Shown here: piece by piece, positions 43,501 to 58,149 of the stretch | Layout of the letters: every line of letters starts with the position of its first letter | How positions within the stretch are numbered: position 1 is the first letter of the stretch | Source: Symsagittifera roscoffensis | Lineage: Eukaryota > Xenacoelomorpha > Acoela > Convolutidae | NCBI RefSeq assembly: GCF_963678635.1 | Contig: NC_087062.1 | Location: 46,897,758-46,961,757, forward strand | DNA length: 64,000 bases | Direction of reading: 5' to 3' | Position numbers and translations under genes: made by a program | The notes under the pieces: generated by a model | Seen by the model: only the letters and a program-made list of their open reading frames with translations | What the model was told of the DNA's origin: nothing | The model's database searches: none

Positions 43501-46500
43501 AATCTCAAAAACTACAAGGATTTGAGCAGCCATATTCAGAGGCAAGATTCGCAACCCTCTGAGAGTACTCTCACTGTTTCCAGCAACAGGATTGCAATCT
43601 TCAAAATTTCGGAATTTTTTAACCTCTAAGTTTATTTGAAAATTTCTGAAAAAATCATAAATACGTCATATCTCAAAAACTTCAAGGATTTGAGCAGTCA
43701 TATTTGCAGACAAAAACCGCAACTCCTGAGAGTACCCTCACAATTTTTAACAAGAGGAATGATATATTCAAAGTTTTGGAATTTTTTAAAATCTAAGTTC
43801 TGAAAAACTTTTTGGAAAAACCTTAAAAATAGCAATCTCAAAAACTACAAGGATTTGAGCAGCCATATTCAGAGGCAAGATTCGCAACCCTCTGAGAGTA
43901 CCCTCACAGTTTCCGACAACAAGATCGAGATCTTTAAAGTTCTTGAATTTTTTAACAACAGGTTTATTTAAAAATTTCTGACAAAAAAATCATAAAAACG
44001 TCATACCTCAAAAACTTCAAGGATTTGAGCAGTCATATTTGGAGACGAAAACCGCAACTACTGAGAGTACCGGCACTATTTTTTTAACAAGAGGAATGAT
44101 ATATTCAAAGTTTTGGAATTTTTTAAAATCTAAGTTCTGAAAAACTTTTTGGAAAAACCTTAAAAACAGCTATCTCAAAAACTACAAGGATTTGAGCAGC
44201 CATATTCAGAGGCAAGATTCGCAACCCTCTGAGAGTACTCTCACTGTTTCCAGCAACAGGATTGCGATCTTCAAAGTTTCGGAATTTTTTAACCTCTAAG
44301 TTTATTTGAAAATTTCTGAAAAAATCATAAATACGTCATATCTCAAAAACTTCAAGGATTTGAGCAGTCATATTTGCAGACAAAAACCGCAACTCCTGAG
44401 AGTACCCTCACAATTTTTAACAAGAGGAATGATATATTCAAAGTTTTGGAATTTTTTAAAATCTAAGTTCTGAAAAACTTTTTGGAAAAACCTTAAAAAT
44501 AGCAATCTCAAAAACTACAAGGATTTGAGCAGCCATATTCAGAGGCAAGATTCGCAACCCTCTGAGAGTACTCTCACTGTTTCCAGCAACAGGATTGCAA
44601 TCTTCAAAATTTCGGAATTTTTTAACCTCTAAGTTTATTTGAAAATTTCTGAAAAAATCATAAATACGTCATATCTCAAAAACTTCAAGGATTTGAGCAG
44701 TCATATTTGCAGACAAAAACCGCAACTCCTGAGAGTACCATCACAATTTTTAACAAGCGGATTGAGAAATTCAAAGTTTTGGAATTTTTTAAAATCTAAG
44801 TTCTCTGATAAAATTTTAAAAAATCCTGGAAAACGTCAATCTCAAAAACTAAAAGGATTTGAGCAGCCATATTCAGTGGCAAGATTCACAACCCCTGAGA
44901 AAACCCTCGCAGTTTCCAACAACAGGATTTTAAACATGGCATATCTCGAAAACTAAACGAATTTGAGCAGTCATATTTGGAGGCCGAATTCGCAACTCTT
45001 GGTAGTAACCTGACAGAGCCTCATTACAGAGATGAGAACTTCAAAACGTGTAAAACTTTTTATATCTAAGTTTTCTGAAAAATCCCGAAAAAACTATCTC
45101 AAAAACTACAAGGATTTGAGCAGCCATATTCAGAGGCGAGATTCGCAACCCTATGAGAGTACCCTCACAGTTTCCGACAACAAGATCGAGATCTTCAAAG
45201 TTCTTGAATTTTTTAACAACAGGTTTATTTAAAAATTTCTGAAAAAAAAAATCATAAAAACGTCATACCTCAAAAACTTCAAGGATTTGAGCAGTCATAT
45301 TTGGAGACGAAAACCGCAACTACTGAGAGTACCGTCACTATTTTTTTAACAAGAGGAATGACATATTCAAAGTTTTGGAATTTTTTAAAATCTAAGTTCT
45401 GAAAAACTTTTTGGAAAAACCTTGAAAATAGCAATCTCAAAAACTACAAGGGTTTGAGCAGCCATATTCAGAGGCAAGATTCGCAACCCTCTGAGAGTAC
45501 TCTCACTGTTTCCAGCAACAGGATTGCGATCTTCAAAGTTTCGGAATTTTTTAACCTCTAAGTTTATTTGAAAATTTCTGAAAAAATCATAAATACGTCA
45601 TATCTCAAAAACTTCAAGGATTTGAGCAGTCATATTTGCAGACAAAAACCGCAACTCCTGAGAGTACCCTCACAATTTTTAACAAGAGGATTGAGAAATT
45701 CAAAGTTTTGGAATTTTTTAAAATCTAAGTTCTCTGATAAAATTTTAAAAAATCCTGGAAAACGTCAATCTCAAAAACTAAAAGGATTTGAGCAGCCATA
45801 TTCAGTGGCAAGATTCACAACCCCTGAGAAAACCCTCACAGTTTCCAACAACAGGATTTTAAACATGGCATGTCTCGAAAACTAAACGAATTTGAGCAGT
45901 CATATTTGGAGGCCGAATTCGCAACTCTTGGTAGTAACCTGACAGAGCCTCATTACAGAGATGAGAACTTCAAAACGTGTAAAACTTTTTATATCTAAGT
46001 TTTCTGAAAAATCCCGAAAAAACTATCTCAAAAACTACAAGGATTTGAGCAGCCATATTCAGAGGCGAGATTCGCAACCCTCTGAGAGTACCCTCACAGT
46101 TTCCGACAACAAGATCGAGATCTTCAAAGTTCTTGAATTTTTTAACAACAGGTTTATTTAAAAATTTCTGACAAAAAAATCATAAAAACGTCATACCTCA
46201 AAAACTTCAAGGATTTGAGCAGTCATATTTGGAGACGAAAACCGCAACTACTGAGAGTACCGTCACTATTTTTTTAACAAGAGGAATGATATATTCAAAG
46301 TTTTGGAATTTTTTAAAATCTAAGTTCTGAAAAACTTTTTGGAAAAACCTTGAAAATAGCAATCTCAAAAACTACAAGGGTTTGAGCAGCCATATTCAGA
46401 GGCAAGATTCGCAACCCTCTGAGAGTACTCTCACTGTTTCTAGCAACAGGATTGCGATCTTCAAAGTTTCGGAATTTTTTAACCTCTAAGTTTATTTGAA

Positions 46501-49250
46501 AATTTCTGAAAAAATCATAAATACGTCATATCTCAAAAACTTCAAAGATTTGAGCAGTCATATTTGCAGACAAAAACCGCAACTCCTGAGAGTACCCTCA
46601 CAATTTTTAACAAGAGGATTGAGAAATTCAAAGTTTTGGAATTTTTTAAAATCTAAGTTCTCTGATAAAATTTTAAAAAATCCTGGAAAACGTCAATCTC
46701 AAAAACTAAAAGGATTTGAGCAGCCATATTCAGTGGCAAGATTCACAACCCCTGAGAAAACCCTCACAGTTTCCAACAACAGGATTTTAAACATGGCATA
46801 TCTCGAAAACTAAACGAATTTGAGCAGTCATATTTGGAGGCCGAATTCGCAACTCTTGGTAGTAACCTGACAGAGCCTCATTACAGAGATGAGAACTTCA
46901 AAACGTGTAAAACTTTTTATATCTAAGTTTTCTGAAAAATCCCGAAAAAACTATCTCAAAAACTACAAGGATTTGAGCAGCCATATTCAGAGGCGAGATT
47001 CGCAACCCTCTGAGAGTACCCTCACAGTTTCCGACAACAAGATCGAGATCTTCAAAGTTCTTGAATTTTTTAACAACAGGTTTATTTAAAAATTTCTGAC
47101 AAAAAAATCATAAAAACGTCATACCTCAAAAACTTCAAGGATTTGAGCAGTCATATTTGGAGACGAAAACCGCAACTACTGAGAGTACCGTCACTATTTT
47201 TTTAACAAGAGGAATGATATATTCAAAGTTTTGGAATTTTTTAAAATCTAAGTTCTGAAAAACTTTTTGGAAAAACCTTAAAAACAGCAATCTCAAAAAC
47301 TACAAGGATTTGAGCAGCCATATTCAGAGGCAAGATTCGCAACCCTCTGAGAGTACTCTCACTGTTTCCAGCAACAGGATTGCGATCTTCAAAGTTTCGG
47401 AATTTTTTAACCTCTAAGTTTATTTGAAAATTTCTGAAAAAATCATAAATACGTCATATCTCAAAAACTTCAAGGATTTGAGCAGTCATATTTGCAGAAA
47501 AAAAAAACCGCAACTCCTGAGAGTACCCTCACAATTTTTAACAAGAGGAATGATTTATTCAAAGTTTTGGAATTTTTTAAAATCTAAGTTCTGAAAAACT
47601 TTTTGGAAAAACCTTAAAAATAGCAATCTCAAAAACTACAAGGATTTGAGCAGCCATATTCAGAGGCAAGATTCGCAACCCTCTGAGAGTACTCTCAATG
47701 TTTCCAGCAACAGGATTGCAATCTTCAAAGTTTCGGAATTTTTTAACCTCTAAGTTTATTTGAAAATTTCTGAAAAAATCATAAATACGTCATATCTCAA
47801 AAACTTCAAGGATTTGAGCAGTCATATTCAGAGGCGAGATTCGCAACCCTCTGAGAGTACCCTCACAGTTTCCGACAACAAGATCGAGATCTTCAAAGTT
47901 CTTGAATTTTTTAACAACAGGTTTATTTAAAAATTTCTGACAAAAAAATCATAAAAACGTCATACCTCAAAAACTTCAAGGATTTGAGCAGTCATATTTG
48001 GAGACGAAAACCGCAACTACTGAGAGTACCGTCACTATTTTTTTAACAAGAGGAATGATATATTCAAAGTTTTGGAATTTTTTAAAATCTAAGTTCTGAA
48101 AAACTTTTTGGAAAAATCCCGAAAAAACTATCTCAAAAACTACAAGGATTTGAGCAGCCATATTCAGAGGCGAGATTCGCAACCCTCTGAGAGTACCCTC
48201 ACAGTTTCCGACAACAAGATCGAGATCTTCAAAGTTCTTGAATTTTTTAACAACAGGTTTATTTAAAAATTTCTGAAAAAAAAAAATCATAAAAACGTCA
48301 TACCTCAAAAACTTCAAGGATTTGAGCAGTCATATTTGGAGACGAAAACCGCAACTACTGAGAGTACCGTCACTATTTTTTTAACAAGAGGAATGATATA
48401 TTCAAAGTTTTGGAATTTTTTAAAATCTAAGTTCTGAAAAACTTTTTGGAAAAACCTTGAAAATAGCAATCTCAAAAACTACAAGGATTTGAGCAGCCAT
48501 ATTCAGAGGCAAGATTCGCAGCCCTCTGAGAGTACTCTCACTGTTTCCAGCAACAGGATTGCGATCTTCAAAGTTTCGGAATTTTTTAACCTCTAAGTTT
48601 ATTTGAAAATTTCTGAAAAAATCATAAATACGTCATATCTCAAAAACTTCAAGGATTTGAGCAGTCATATTTGCAGACAAAAACCGCAATTCCTGAGAGT
48701 ACCCTCACAATTTTTAACAAGAGGAATAATATATTCAAAGTTTTGGAATTTTTTGAAATCTAAGTTCTGAAAATTTTTTTGAAAAACCTTAAAAATAGCA
48801 ATCTCAAAAACTACAAAGATTTGAGCAGCCATATTCAGAGGCAAGATTCGCAACCCTCTGAGAGTACCACCACAGTTTCCAACAACAAGATCGAGATCTT
48901 CAATGTTTTGGAAATTTTTAACAACAGGTTTATTTGAAAATTTCTGAAAAAATCATAAATACGTCATATCTCAAAAACTTCAAGGATTTGAGCAGTCATA
49001 TTTGCAGACAAAAACCGCAATTCCTGAGAGTACCCTCACAATTTTTAACAAGAGGAATAATATATTCAAAGTTTTGGAATTTTTTGAAATCTAAGTTCTG
49101 AAATTTTTTTTGAAAAACCTTAAAAATAGCAATCTCGAAAACTACAAGGATTTGAGCAGCTATATTCAGAGGCAAGATTCGCAACCCTCTGAGAGTACTC
49201 TCACTGTTTCCAGCAACAGGATTGAGATCTTCAAAGTTTTGGAATTTTTT
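34540..49250 (+). repeat. Satellite core with nested higher-order repeats (928, 1092, 1261, 1912, 1761 bp)
   Basis: The anchor 'gagcag(t/c)cat' recurs every 150-172 bp, with one 104-bp variant per block. Between 36573 and 37501 the spacings are 166, 104, 153, 170, 167 and 168, summing to a 928-bp six-monomer unit. A recurring landmark starts at 35423, 36515, 37443, 38704, 40616, about 42377, 44639, 45568 and 46496, giving intervals 1092, 928, 1261, 1912, 1761, 2262, 929 and 928. The 1092 and 1261 forms are the 928 unit with one or two extra monomers. Blocks near 39751, 41663 and 43424 share the same 2-bp deletion and so derive from one larger unit. The repeated open frames of 66-120 codons are by-products of the monomers. 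Confidence 0.93.
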
Positions 49251-52200
49251 ATAAAATTTAAGTTCTCTGATAAAATTTAAAAAAATCCTGGAAAACGTCA
49301 ATCTCAAAAACTAAAAGGATTTGAGCAGCCATATTCAGTGGCAAGATTCACAACCCCTGAGAAATCACTGTTTCCAACAACAGGATTTAAAAAATGGCAT
49401 ATCTCGAAAACTAAACGAATTTGAGCAGTCATATTTGGAGGCCGAATTCGCAACTCTTGGTAGTAACCTGACAGAGCCTCATTACAGAGATGAGAACTTC
49501 AAAACATGTAAAACTTTTTATATCTAAGTTGTCTGAAAAATCCCAAAAAAACTATCTCGAAAACTACAAAGATGTGAGCAATAATATTCAGAGGCAAGAT
49601 TCGCAACCCTCTGAGAGTAACCTCACAATTTCCAACAACAGGATTGGGATCTTCAAAGGTTTGGAATTTTTTAACATCTAAGTTTATTTGAAAATTTCTG
49701 AAAAAATCATTAAAACGTCATACCTCAAAAACTAGAAGGATTTGAGCAGTCATATTTGGAGGCAAAAAACGCAACTCCTGAGAAAACCCTCACAATTTCT
49801 AACAAGAGGATTGAGAAATTCAACGTTTTGGAATTTTTTAAATTCCAAGTTCTCTGATAAAATTTTAAAAAATCCTGGAAAACGTCAATCTCAAAAACTA
49901 AAAGGATTTGAGCAGCCATATTCAGTCGCAAGATTCACAACCCCTGAGAAAACCCTCACAGTTTCCAACAACAGGATTTTAAACATGGCATATCTCGAAA
50001 ACTAAACGAATTTGAGCAGTCATATTTGGAGGCCGAATTCGCAACTCTTGGTAGTAACCTGACAGAGCCTCATTACAGAGATGAGAACTTCAAAACGTGT
50101 AAAACTTTTTATATCTAAGTTTTCTGAAAAATCCCGAAAAAAACTATCTCAAAAACTACAAGCATTTGAGCAGCCATATTCAGAGGCGAGATTCGCAACC
50201 CTCTGAGAGTACCCTCACAGTTTCCGACAACAAGATCGAGATCTCAAAGTTCTTGAATTTTTTAACAACAGGTTTATTTAAAAATTTCTGAAAAAAAAAT
50301 CATAAAAACGTCATACCTCAAAAACTTCAAGGATTTGAGCAGTCATATTTGGAGACGAAAACCGCAACTACTGAGAGTACCGTCACTATTTTTTTAACAA
50401 GAGGAATGATATATTCAAAGTTTTGGAATTTTTTAAAATCTAAGTTCTGAAAATTTTTTTGGAAAACCTTAAAAATAGCAATCTCAAAAACTACAAAGAT
50501 TTGAGCAGCCATATTCAGAGGCAAGATTCGCAACCCTTGAGAGTACCCCCACATTTTCCAACAACAAGATCGAGATCTTCAATGTTCAGGAAATTTTTAA
50601 CAACAGGTTTATTTGAAAATTTCTGAAAAAAAATCATAAATACGTCGTATCTCAAAAACTTCAAGGAGTTGAGCAGTCATATTTGGAGGCAAAAACCGCA
50701 ACTACTGAGAGTACCCTCACAATTTTCAACAAGAGGAAGGATATATTCAAAGTTTTGGAATTTTTTTAAAATTAAGTTCTCTGAAAAAAATTGAAAAAAA
50801 CCTAAGAAATGTCAATCTCAAAAACTACAAAGATTTGAGCAACCATATTCACAGGCAAGATTCGCAACCCTCTGAGAGTACCCTCACAGTTTCCAACAAC
50901 AGGATATAGATATTCAAAGTTTTGGAATTTTTTAAAATCTAAGTTTAGTTGAAAATTTCTGACAAAATCATAAAAACGTCATATCTCAAAAACTAGAAGG
51001 ATTCGAGCAGTCATATTTGGAGGCAAAAACCGCAACTCCTGAGAAAACCATCAGAATTTCTAACAAGAGGATTGAGAAATTCAAAGTTTTGGAATTTTTT
51101 ATAAAATTTAAGATCTCTGATAAAATTTTAAAAAATCCTGGAAAACGTCAATCTCAAAAACTAAAAGGATTTGAGCAGCCATATTCAGTGGCAAGATTCA
51201 CAACCCCTGAGAAATCCCTCAGTTTCCAACAACAGGATTTAAAAAATGGCATATCTCGAAAACTAAACGAATTTGAGCAGTCATATTTGGAGGCCGAATT
51301 CGCAACTCTTGGTAGTAACCTGACAGAGCCTCATTACAGAGATGAGAACTTCAAAACATGTAAAACTTTTTATATCTAAGTTGTCTGAAAAATCCCAAAA
51401 AAACTATCTCGAAAACTACAAAGATGTGAGCAGTCCTATTCAGAGGCAAGATTCGCAACCCTCTGAGAGTAACCTCACAATTTCCAACAACAGGATTGGG
51501 ATCTTCAAAGGTTTGGAATTTTTTAACATCTAAGTTTATTTGAAAATTTCTGAAAAAATCATTAAAACGTCATACCTCAAAAACTAGAAGGATTTGAGCA
51601 GTCATATTTGGAGGCAAAAACCGCAACTCCTGAGAAAACCCTCACAATTTCTAACAAGAGGATTGAGAAATTCAACGTTTTGGAATTTTTTAAAATCCAA
51701 GTTCTCTGATAAAATTTTAAAAAATCCTGGAAAACGTCAATCTCAAAAACTAAAAGGATTTGAGCAGCCACATTCAGTGGCAAGATTCACAACCCCTGAG
51801 AAAACCCTCACAGTTTCCAACAACAGGATTTTAAACATGGCATATCTCGAAAACTAAACGAATTTGAGCAGTCATATTTGGAGGCCGAATTCGCAACTCT
51901 TGGTAGTAACCTGACAGCCTCATTACAGAGATGAGAACTTCAAAACGTGTAAAACTTTTTATATCTAAGTTTTCTGAAAAATCCCGAAAAAAACTATCTC
52001 AAAAACTACAAGCATTTGAGCAGCCATATTCAGAGGCGAGATTCGCAACCCTCTGAGAGTACCCTCACAGTTTCCGACAACAAGATCGAGATCTCAAAGT
52101 TCTTGAATTTTTTAACAACAGGTTTATTTAAAAATTTCTGAAAAAAAAATCATAAAAACGTCATACCTCAAAAACTTCAAGGATTTGAGCAGTCATATTT

Positions 52201-52730
52201 GGAGACGAAAACCGCAACTACTGAGAGTACCGTCACTATTTTTTTAACAAGAGGAATGATAAATTCAAAGTTTTGGAATTTTTTAAAATCTAAGTTCTGA
52301 AATTTTTTTTGGAAAAACCTTAAAAATAGCAATCTCAAAAACTACAAAGATTTGAGCAGCCATATTCAGAGGCAAGATTCGCAACCCTTTGAGAGTACCC
52401 CCACAGTTTCCAACAACAAGATCGAGATCTTCAATGTTCAGGAAATTTTTAACAACAGGTTTATTTGAAAATTTCTGAAAAAAAATCATAAATACGTCGT
52501 ATCTCAAAAACTTCAAGGAGTTGAGCAGTCATATTTGGAGGCGAAAACCGCAACTACTGAGAGTACCCTCCCAATTTTCAACAAGAGGAAGGATATATTC
52601 AAAGTTTTGGAATTTTTTTAAAATTAAGTTCTCTGAAAAAAATTGAAAAAAACCTAAGAAATGTCAATCTCAAAAACTACAAAGATTTGAGCAACCATAT
52701 TCACAGGCAAGATTCGCAACCCTCTGAGAG
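49250..52730 (+). repeat. Satellite, 1852-bp higher-order repeat section
   Basis: Landmarks at 49490, 51342 and 53194, and at 49742, 51594 and 53446, are all exactly 1852 bp apart, so three copies of an 1852-bp unit span about 49.25-54.8 kb. A 2-bp deletion distinguishes the middle copy ('cctgacagcctc' near 51908 against 'cctgacagagcctc'). Confidence 0.9.
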
Positions 52731-55700
52731 TACCCTCACAGTTTCCAACAACAGGATATAGATATTCAAAGTTTTGGAATTTTTTAAAATCTAAGTTTAG
52801 TTGAAAATTTCTGACAAAATCATAAAAACGTCATATCTCAAAAACTAGAAGGATTCGAGCAGTCATATTTGGAGGCAAAAACCGCAACTCCTGAGAAAAC
52901 CATCAGAATTTCTAACAAGAGGATTGAGAAATTCAAAGTTTTGGAATTTTTTATAAAATTTAAGATCTCTGATAAAATTTTAAAAAATCCTGGAAAACGT
53001 CAATCTCAAAAACTAAAAGGATTTGAGCAGCCATATTCAGTGGCAAGATTCACAACCCCTGAGAAATCCCTCAGTTTCCAACAACAGGATTTAAAAAATG
53101 GCATATCTCGAAAACTAAACGAATTTGAGCAGTCATATTTGGAGGCCGAATTCGCAACTCTTGGTAGTAACCTGACAGAGCCTCATTACAGAGATGAGAA
53201 CTTCAAAACATGTAAAACTTTTTATATCTAAGTTGTCTGAAAAATCCCAAAAAAACTATCTCGAAAACTACAAAGATGTGAGCAGTCCTATTCAGAGGCA
53301 AGATTCGCAACCCTCTGAGAGTAACCTCACAATTTCCAACAACAGGATTGGGATCTTCAAAGGTTTGGAATTTTTTAACATCTAAGTTTATTTGAAAATT
53401 TCTGAAAAAATCATTAAAACGTCATACCTCAAAAACTAGAAGGATTTGAGCAGTCATATTTGGAGGCAAAAACCGCAACTCCTGAGAAAACCCTCACAAT
53501 TTCTAACAAGAGGATTGAGAAATTCAACGTTTTGGAATTTTTTAAAATCCAAGTTCTCTGATAAAATTTTAAAAAATCCTGGAAAACGTCAATCTCAAAA
53601 ACTAAAAGGATTTGAGCAGCCACATTCAGTGGCAAGATTCACAACCCCTGAGAAAACCCTCACAGTTTCCAACAACAGGATTTTAAACATGGCATATCTC
53701 GAAAACTAAACGAATTTGAGCAGTCATATTTGGAGGCCGAATTCGCAACTCTTGGTAGTAACCTGACAGAGCCTCATTACAGAGATGAGAACTTCAAAAC
53801 GTGTAAAACTTTTTATATCTAAGTTTTCTGAAAAATCCCGAAAAAAACTATCTCAAAAACTACAAGCATTTGAGCAGCCATATTCAGAGGCGAGATTCGC
53901 AACCCTCTGAGAGTACCCTCACAGTTTCCGACAACAAGATCGAGATCTCAAAGTTCTTGAATTTTTTAACAACAGGTTTATTTAAAAATTTCTGAAGAAA
54001 AAATCATAAAAACGTCATACCTCAAAAACTTCAAGGATTTGAGCAGTCATATTTGGAGACGAAAACCGCAACTACTGAGAGTACCGTCACTATTTTTTTA
54101 ACAAGAGGAATGATAAATTCAAAGTTTTGGAATTTTTTAAAATCTAAGTTCTGAAATTTTTTTTGGAAAAACCTTAAAAATAGCAATCTCAAAAACTACA
54201 AAGATTTGAGCAGCCATATTCAGAGGCAAGATTCGCAACCCTTTGAGAGTACCCCCACAGTTTCCAACAACAAGATCGAGATCTTCAATGTTCAGGAAAT
54301 TTTTAACAACAGGTTTATTTGAAAATTTCTGAAAAAAAATCATAAATACGTCGTATCTCAAAAACTTCAAGGAGTTGAGCAGTCATATTTGGAGGCGAAA
54401 ACCGCAACTACTGAGAGTACCCTCCCAATTTTCAACAAGAGGAAGGATATATTCAAAGTTTTGGAATTTTTTTAAAATTAAGTTCTCTGAAAAAAATTGA
54501 AAAAAACCTAAGAAATGTCAATCTCAAAAACTACAAAGATTTGAGCAACCATATTCACAGGCAAGATTCGCAACCCTCTGAGAGTACCCTCACAGTTTCC
54601 AACAACAGGATATAGATATTCAAAGTTTTGGAATTTTTTAAAATCTAAGTTTAGTTGAAAATTTCTGACAAAATCATAAAAACGTCATATCTCAAAAACT
54701 AGAAGGATTCGAGCAGTCATATTTGGAGGCGAAAACCGCAACTCCTGAGAAAACCATCAGAATTTCTAACAAGAGGATTGAGAAATTCAAAGTTTTGGAA
54801 TTTTTTAAAATCTAAGTTCTCTGACAAACTTTTAAGAAACCTAAAAAATTTCAATCTCAAAAACTACAAGGATTTGAGCAGCCATATTCAGAGGCAAGAT
54901 TTGCCACCCTCTGAGAGTACCCTCACAGTTTCCAGCAACAGGATTGAGATCTTCAAAGTTTTGGAATTTTTTAACCTCTAAGTTTATTTGAAAATTTCTG
55001 AAAAAATCATAAAAACGTCATATCTCAAAAACTAGAAGGAATTTAGCAGTCATAATTGGAGGCAAAAACCGCAACTCCTGAGAAAACCCTCAGAATTTCA
55101 AACAAGAGGATTGAGAAATTCAAAGTTTTGGAATTTTTTAAAATCCAAGTTCTCTGAAAACTTTTTTAAAAAAACCTAAAAAATGTCAATCTCAAAAACT
55201 ACAAGGATTTGAGCAGTCATATTTGCAGGCGAAAACCGCAACTCCTGAGAGTACCCTCAAAACTTCTAACAAGAGGATTGAGATATTCAAAGTTTTGGAA
55301 TTTTTTAAAATCTAAGTACTCTGATAAAATTTGAAAAAATCCTGGAAAACGTTAATCTCAAAAACTACAAGGATTTGAGCAGCCATATTCAGAGGCAAGA
55401 TTTGCAACCCTCTGAGAGTACCCTCACAGTTTCCAGCAACAGGATTGGGATCTTCAAAGTTTTGGAAATTTTTAACCTCTAAGTTTATTTGAAAACTTCT
55501 GACAAAATCATAAAAACGTCATATCTCAAAAACTAGAAGAATTTGAGCAGTCATATTTGCAGGCAAAAACCGCAACTCCTGAGAGTACCCTCAAAATTTC
55601 TAACAAGAGGATTGAGATATTCAAAGTTTTGGATTTTTTTTAAATCTAAGTTCTCTGAAAAAAATTGAAAAAAAACCTAAGAAATGTCAATCTCAAAAAC

Positions 55701-56243
55701 TACAAAGATTTGAGCAACCATTTTCACAGGCGAAATTCGCATCCCTCTGAGAGTACCCTCACAGTTTCCAACAACAGGATTGAGATATTCAACGTTTTGG
55801 AATTTTTTAACCTCTAAGTTTATTTGAAAATTTCTGAAAACATCATAAAAACGTCATATCTCAAAAACTAGAAGGATTTGAGCAGTCATATTTGGAGGCG
55901 AAAACCGCAACTCCTGAGAAAACCCTCAGAATTTCTAACAAGAGGATTGAGAAATTCAAAGTTTTAAAATTAAGTTCTCTGACAAATTTTAAAAAAAAAC
56001 TAAAAAAATGTCAATCTCAAAAACTACAAGGATTTGAGCAGCCATATTCACAGGCAAGATTCGCAACCCTCTGAGAGTACCCTCACAGTTTCCAGCAACA
56101 GGATTGAGATCTTCAAAATTTTGGAATTTTTTAACCTCTAAGTTTATTTGAAAATTTCTGAAAAAATCATAAAAACGTCATATCTCAAAAACTAGAAGGA
56201 TTTGAGCAGTCATATTTGGAGGCAAAAAACGGAACTCAAGAAA

Positions 56244-57695
56244 ATTGTCAAGAGGGGATTATCTTTGACAGGTTAATTATTCCGCTCCACGGGTTATCAG
56301 GGGAATCTTGACAGCTCCTCACGGTTGATTACTTTTAAATCCCACTTAATCTTTCATTCCCCAGGTTATCTGGAGAACGGATGACAGGTTCATTATACTT
56401 ATTAAATTTATGACTTATTTTATGTTCTTTCACATAATTATCCCACGATCAAATGACAGATGGATATTAGCAGTTCCTCGTAGAGTTAATGAAGCGTGAA
56501 TTACTTTCTTGAGGGATTAAAATCTTAAATTTTCATAAAAAATTGAAATACATCCAATCAAAATTGCATAAACTTTTCATTGGACCTAAATGAAAATAAG
56601 CAGAAATTTTCAAGTTTCGATCAATCAGATGTTTTTATCTAGTTCTTGTTTTTACCTCAACTAGTTTATTTATTCTGTCATATTTCTAGCTACGATTCAT
56701 TTCAGTTCTCTTTTATCACTTTGTCTTTAATCTTTAAAAAATTCTTTGAAATTTCCCAACTTTCCAAAAAATTATCATCCAAATTTGTCAATTGCTCTGC
56801 CACGGTAAAAGTTTACACTGAGAAAAACATAGTATCATAATTTTTCTGGTTCTGAAATTTTTGTATGATAGTTTTTCTATCTTTCTCAGCGTACTTTAAA
56901 GAAAATTATACAATTTACTAGAAGTTTGTTACAATTTTCCTAAATTTATCTGCTCTATCGTTAATTCTTTCAATTGGGGGACTACAACATCCATATTTCA
57001 TCATCATTTTCCGTATTTCCTCAGAAGGTTAGTTGCTAAGAGGCTTATCGTAAAAAAAATTAAGAAATTTAAAGAGTTAAATTAGATAAATAATCAAACA
57101 ATTCACTACATCGTATAGTAAAATTACTGCAAAAAATTACACTTACAAATAAAAAATGCACTTTTACATAAAATTACTGATAAAATTCAAAACATGCACA
57201 TCATGAACATTATTCAAGTTCTTCTGGAACAATTTGAAAAGAAGAAATGCTGAATAAATTGCGTAAAATCCACACAAATTATCAGTCTTTTGTAGCTTTC
57301 GAGGAACCATTCGTCGATACTTTTTTGTCAAAAAGGTGTAAGTTGATCTCTTTCTTCCCAAAGAATCAGCAAAGTAGTAGCTTTTATCCAGTCGAGCAAT
57401 CATAATCCAGTGTTCGCCTCTATCATTGCTTGGGGCTGAGTTAAGAATTGCAGAGTATCTTGTTAGTTGAGGTACTGTATCAGAAGGGTATGATCCCATG
57501 TACTTGAACCTGAGCTCTGGAATTCTTTCAATACTTTGCAAAAGTGAAAAATTATCCATCTTTGCAATTGTAGGTTGATTTACAGCTACAAAAGAAATTG
57601 ATAGTTTGATAGTGTACTTTAGGACAAAAATAAAGAAAGAATAATGACTTACACACATTTAGGAATTGAATCAACAAAGTCCCATACACAAGCCT
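56244..57695. mobile_element. Non-satellite insert within the satellite, copy 1
   Basis: Satellite similarity stops after '...ggaggcaaaaaacggaactc' and resumes at 'gtgtaaaacttttcatatct'. The roughly 1.45 kb between is unlike the monomers. It carries one minus-strand protease ORF (57164-57559) and about 900 bp with no recognised coding. I found no clear terminal repeats or target duplication. It could be a fragment of a Polinton/Maverick-type element or a related mobile DNA, but only the protease supports that. Confidence 0.6.
57164..57559 (-). CDS. Adenain-like (Polinton/Maverick-type) cysteine protease ORF, copy 1
   Basis: This 131-codon intact frame starts MDNFSLLQSI and resembles the C5 (adenain) protease found in Polinton/Maverick elements. 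The catalytic set is in order: His50 in GEHWIMI, Asp65 in YYFADSLG, Gln90 in KLQKTD, and Cys96 in NLCGFYAIYSAF. 'YMGSYPSDTVP' near the N-terminus also fits the family ('G-v-x-x-x-D-x-l-P'). It is shorter than adenain (about 200 residues) but close to the family core. The frame stays open upstream to a Met at 57658; I prefer the inner start because homology begins there. No other Polinton genes (ATPase, pPolB, integrase, capsid) are present. Whether it is expressed is unknown. Confidence 0.75.
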   Translation of the reverse strand: MDNFSLLQSIERIPELRFKYMGSYPSDTVPQLTRYSAILNSAPSNDRGEHWIMIARLDKSYYFADSLGRKRSTYTFLTKKYRRMVPRKLQKTDNLCGFYAIYSAFLLFKLFQKNLNNVHDVHVLNFISNFM

Positions 57696-58149
57696 TATGT
57701 AGTGTAAAACTTTTCATATCTAAGTTTTCTGAAAAATCCCGAAAAAAATATCTCAAAAACTACGAGGATTTGAGCAGCCATATTCAGAGGCGAGATTCGC
57801 AAGCCTCTGAGAGTACCCTCACAGTTTCTAACAACAAGATCGAGATCTTCAAAGTTCTGGAATTTTTTAACAACAGGTTTATTTAAAAATTTCTGAAAAA
57901 AAATCAAAAATACGTCATACCTCAAAAACTTCAAGAATTTTAGCAGTCAGATTTGGAGGCGAAAACCGCAACTACTGATTGTACCCTCACAATTTTTTTT
58001 AACAAGAGGAATGATATATTCAAAGTTTTGGAATTTTTTAAAATCTAAGTTCTGAAAATTTTTTTGAAAAAACCTTAAAAATAGCAATCTCAAAAACTAC
58101 AAGGTTTTGAGCAGCCATATTCAGAGGCGAGATTCGCAACCCTCTGAGA
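57696..58149 (+). repeat. Satellite resumed after insert
   Basis: Ordinary monomers of the array (for example 'gaggatttgagcagccatat' near 57763), more diverged than the core. Confidence 0.85.

Noticed and set aside
56244-57695. A complete Polinton/Maverick element
   Set aside because: Only the protease was recognised. The insert is about 1.45 kb against the usual 15-20 kb, and no terminal inverted repeats, polymerase, integrase, ATPase or capsid genes are visible.
57580-57700. Possible small intron and upstream exon for the protease (GTAAGT near 57651, TTTGTAG near 57590)
   Set aside because: The splice sites look plausible but the canonical join puts the protease out of frame, and homology already begins at MDNF, so I kept the single-exon model.
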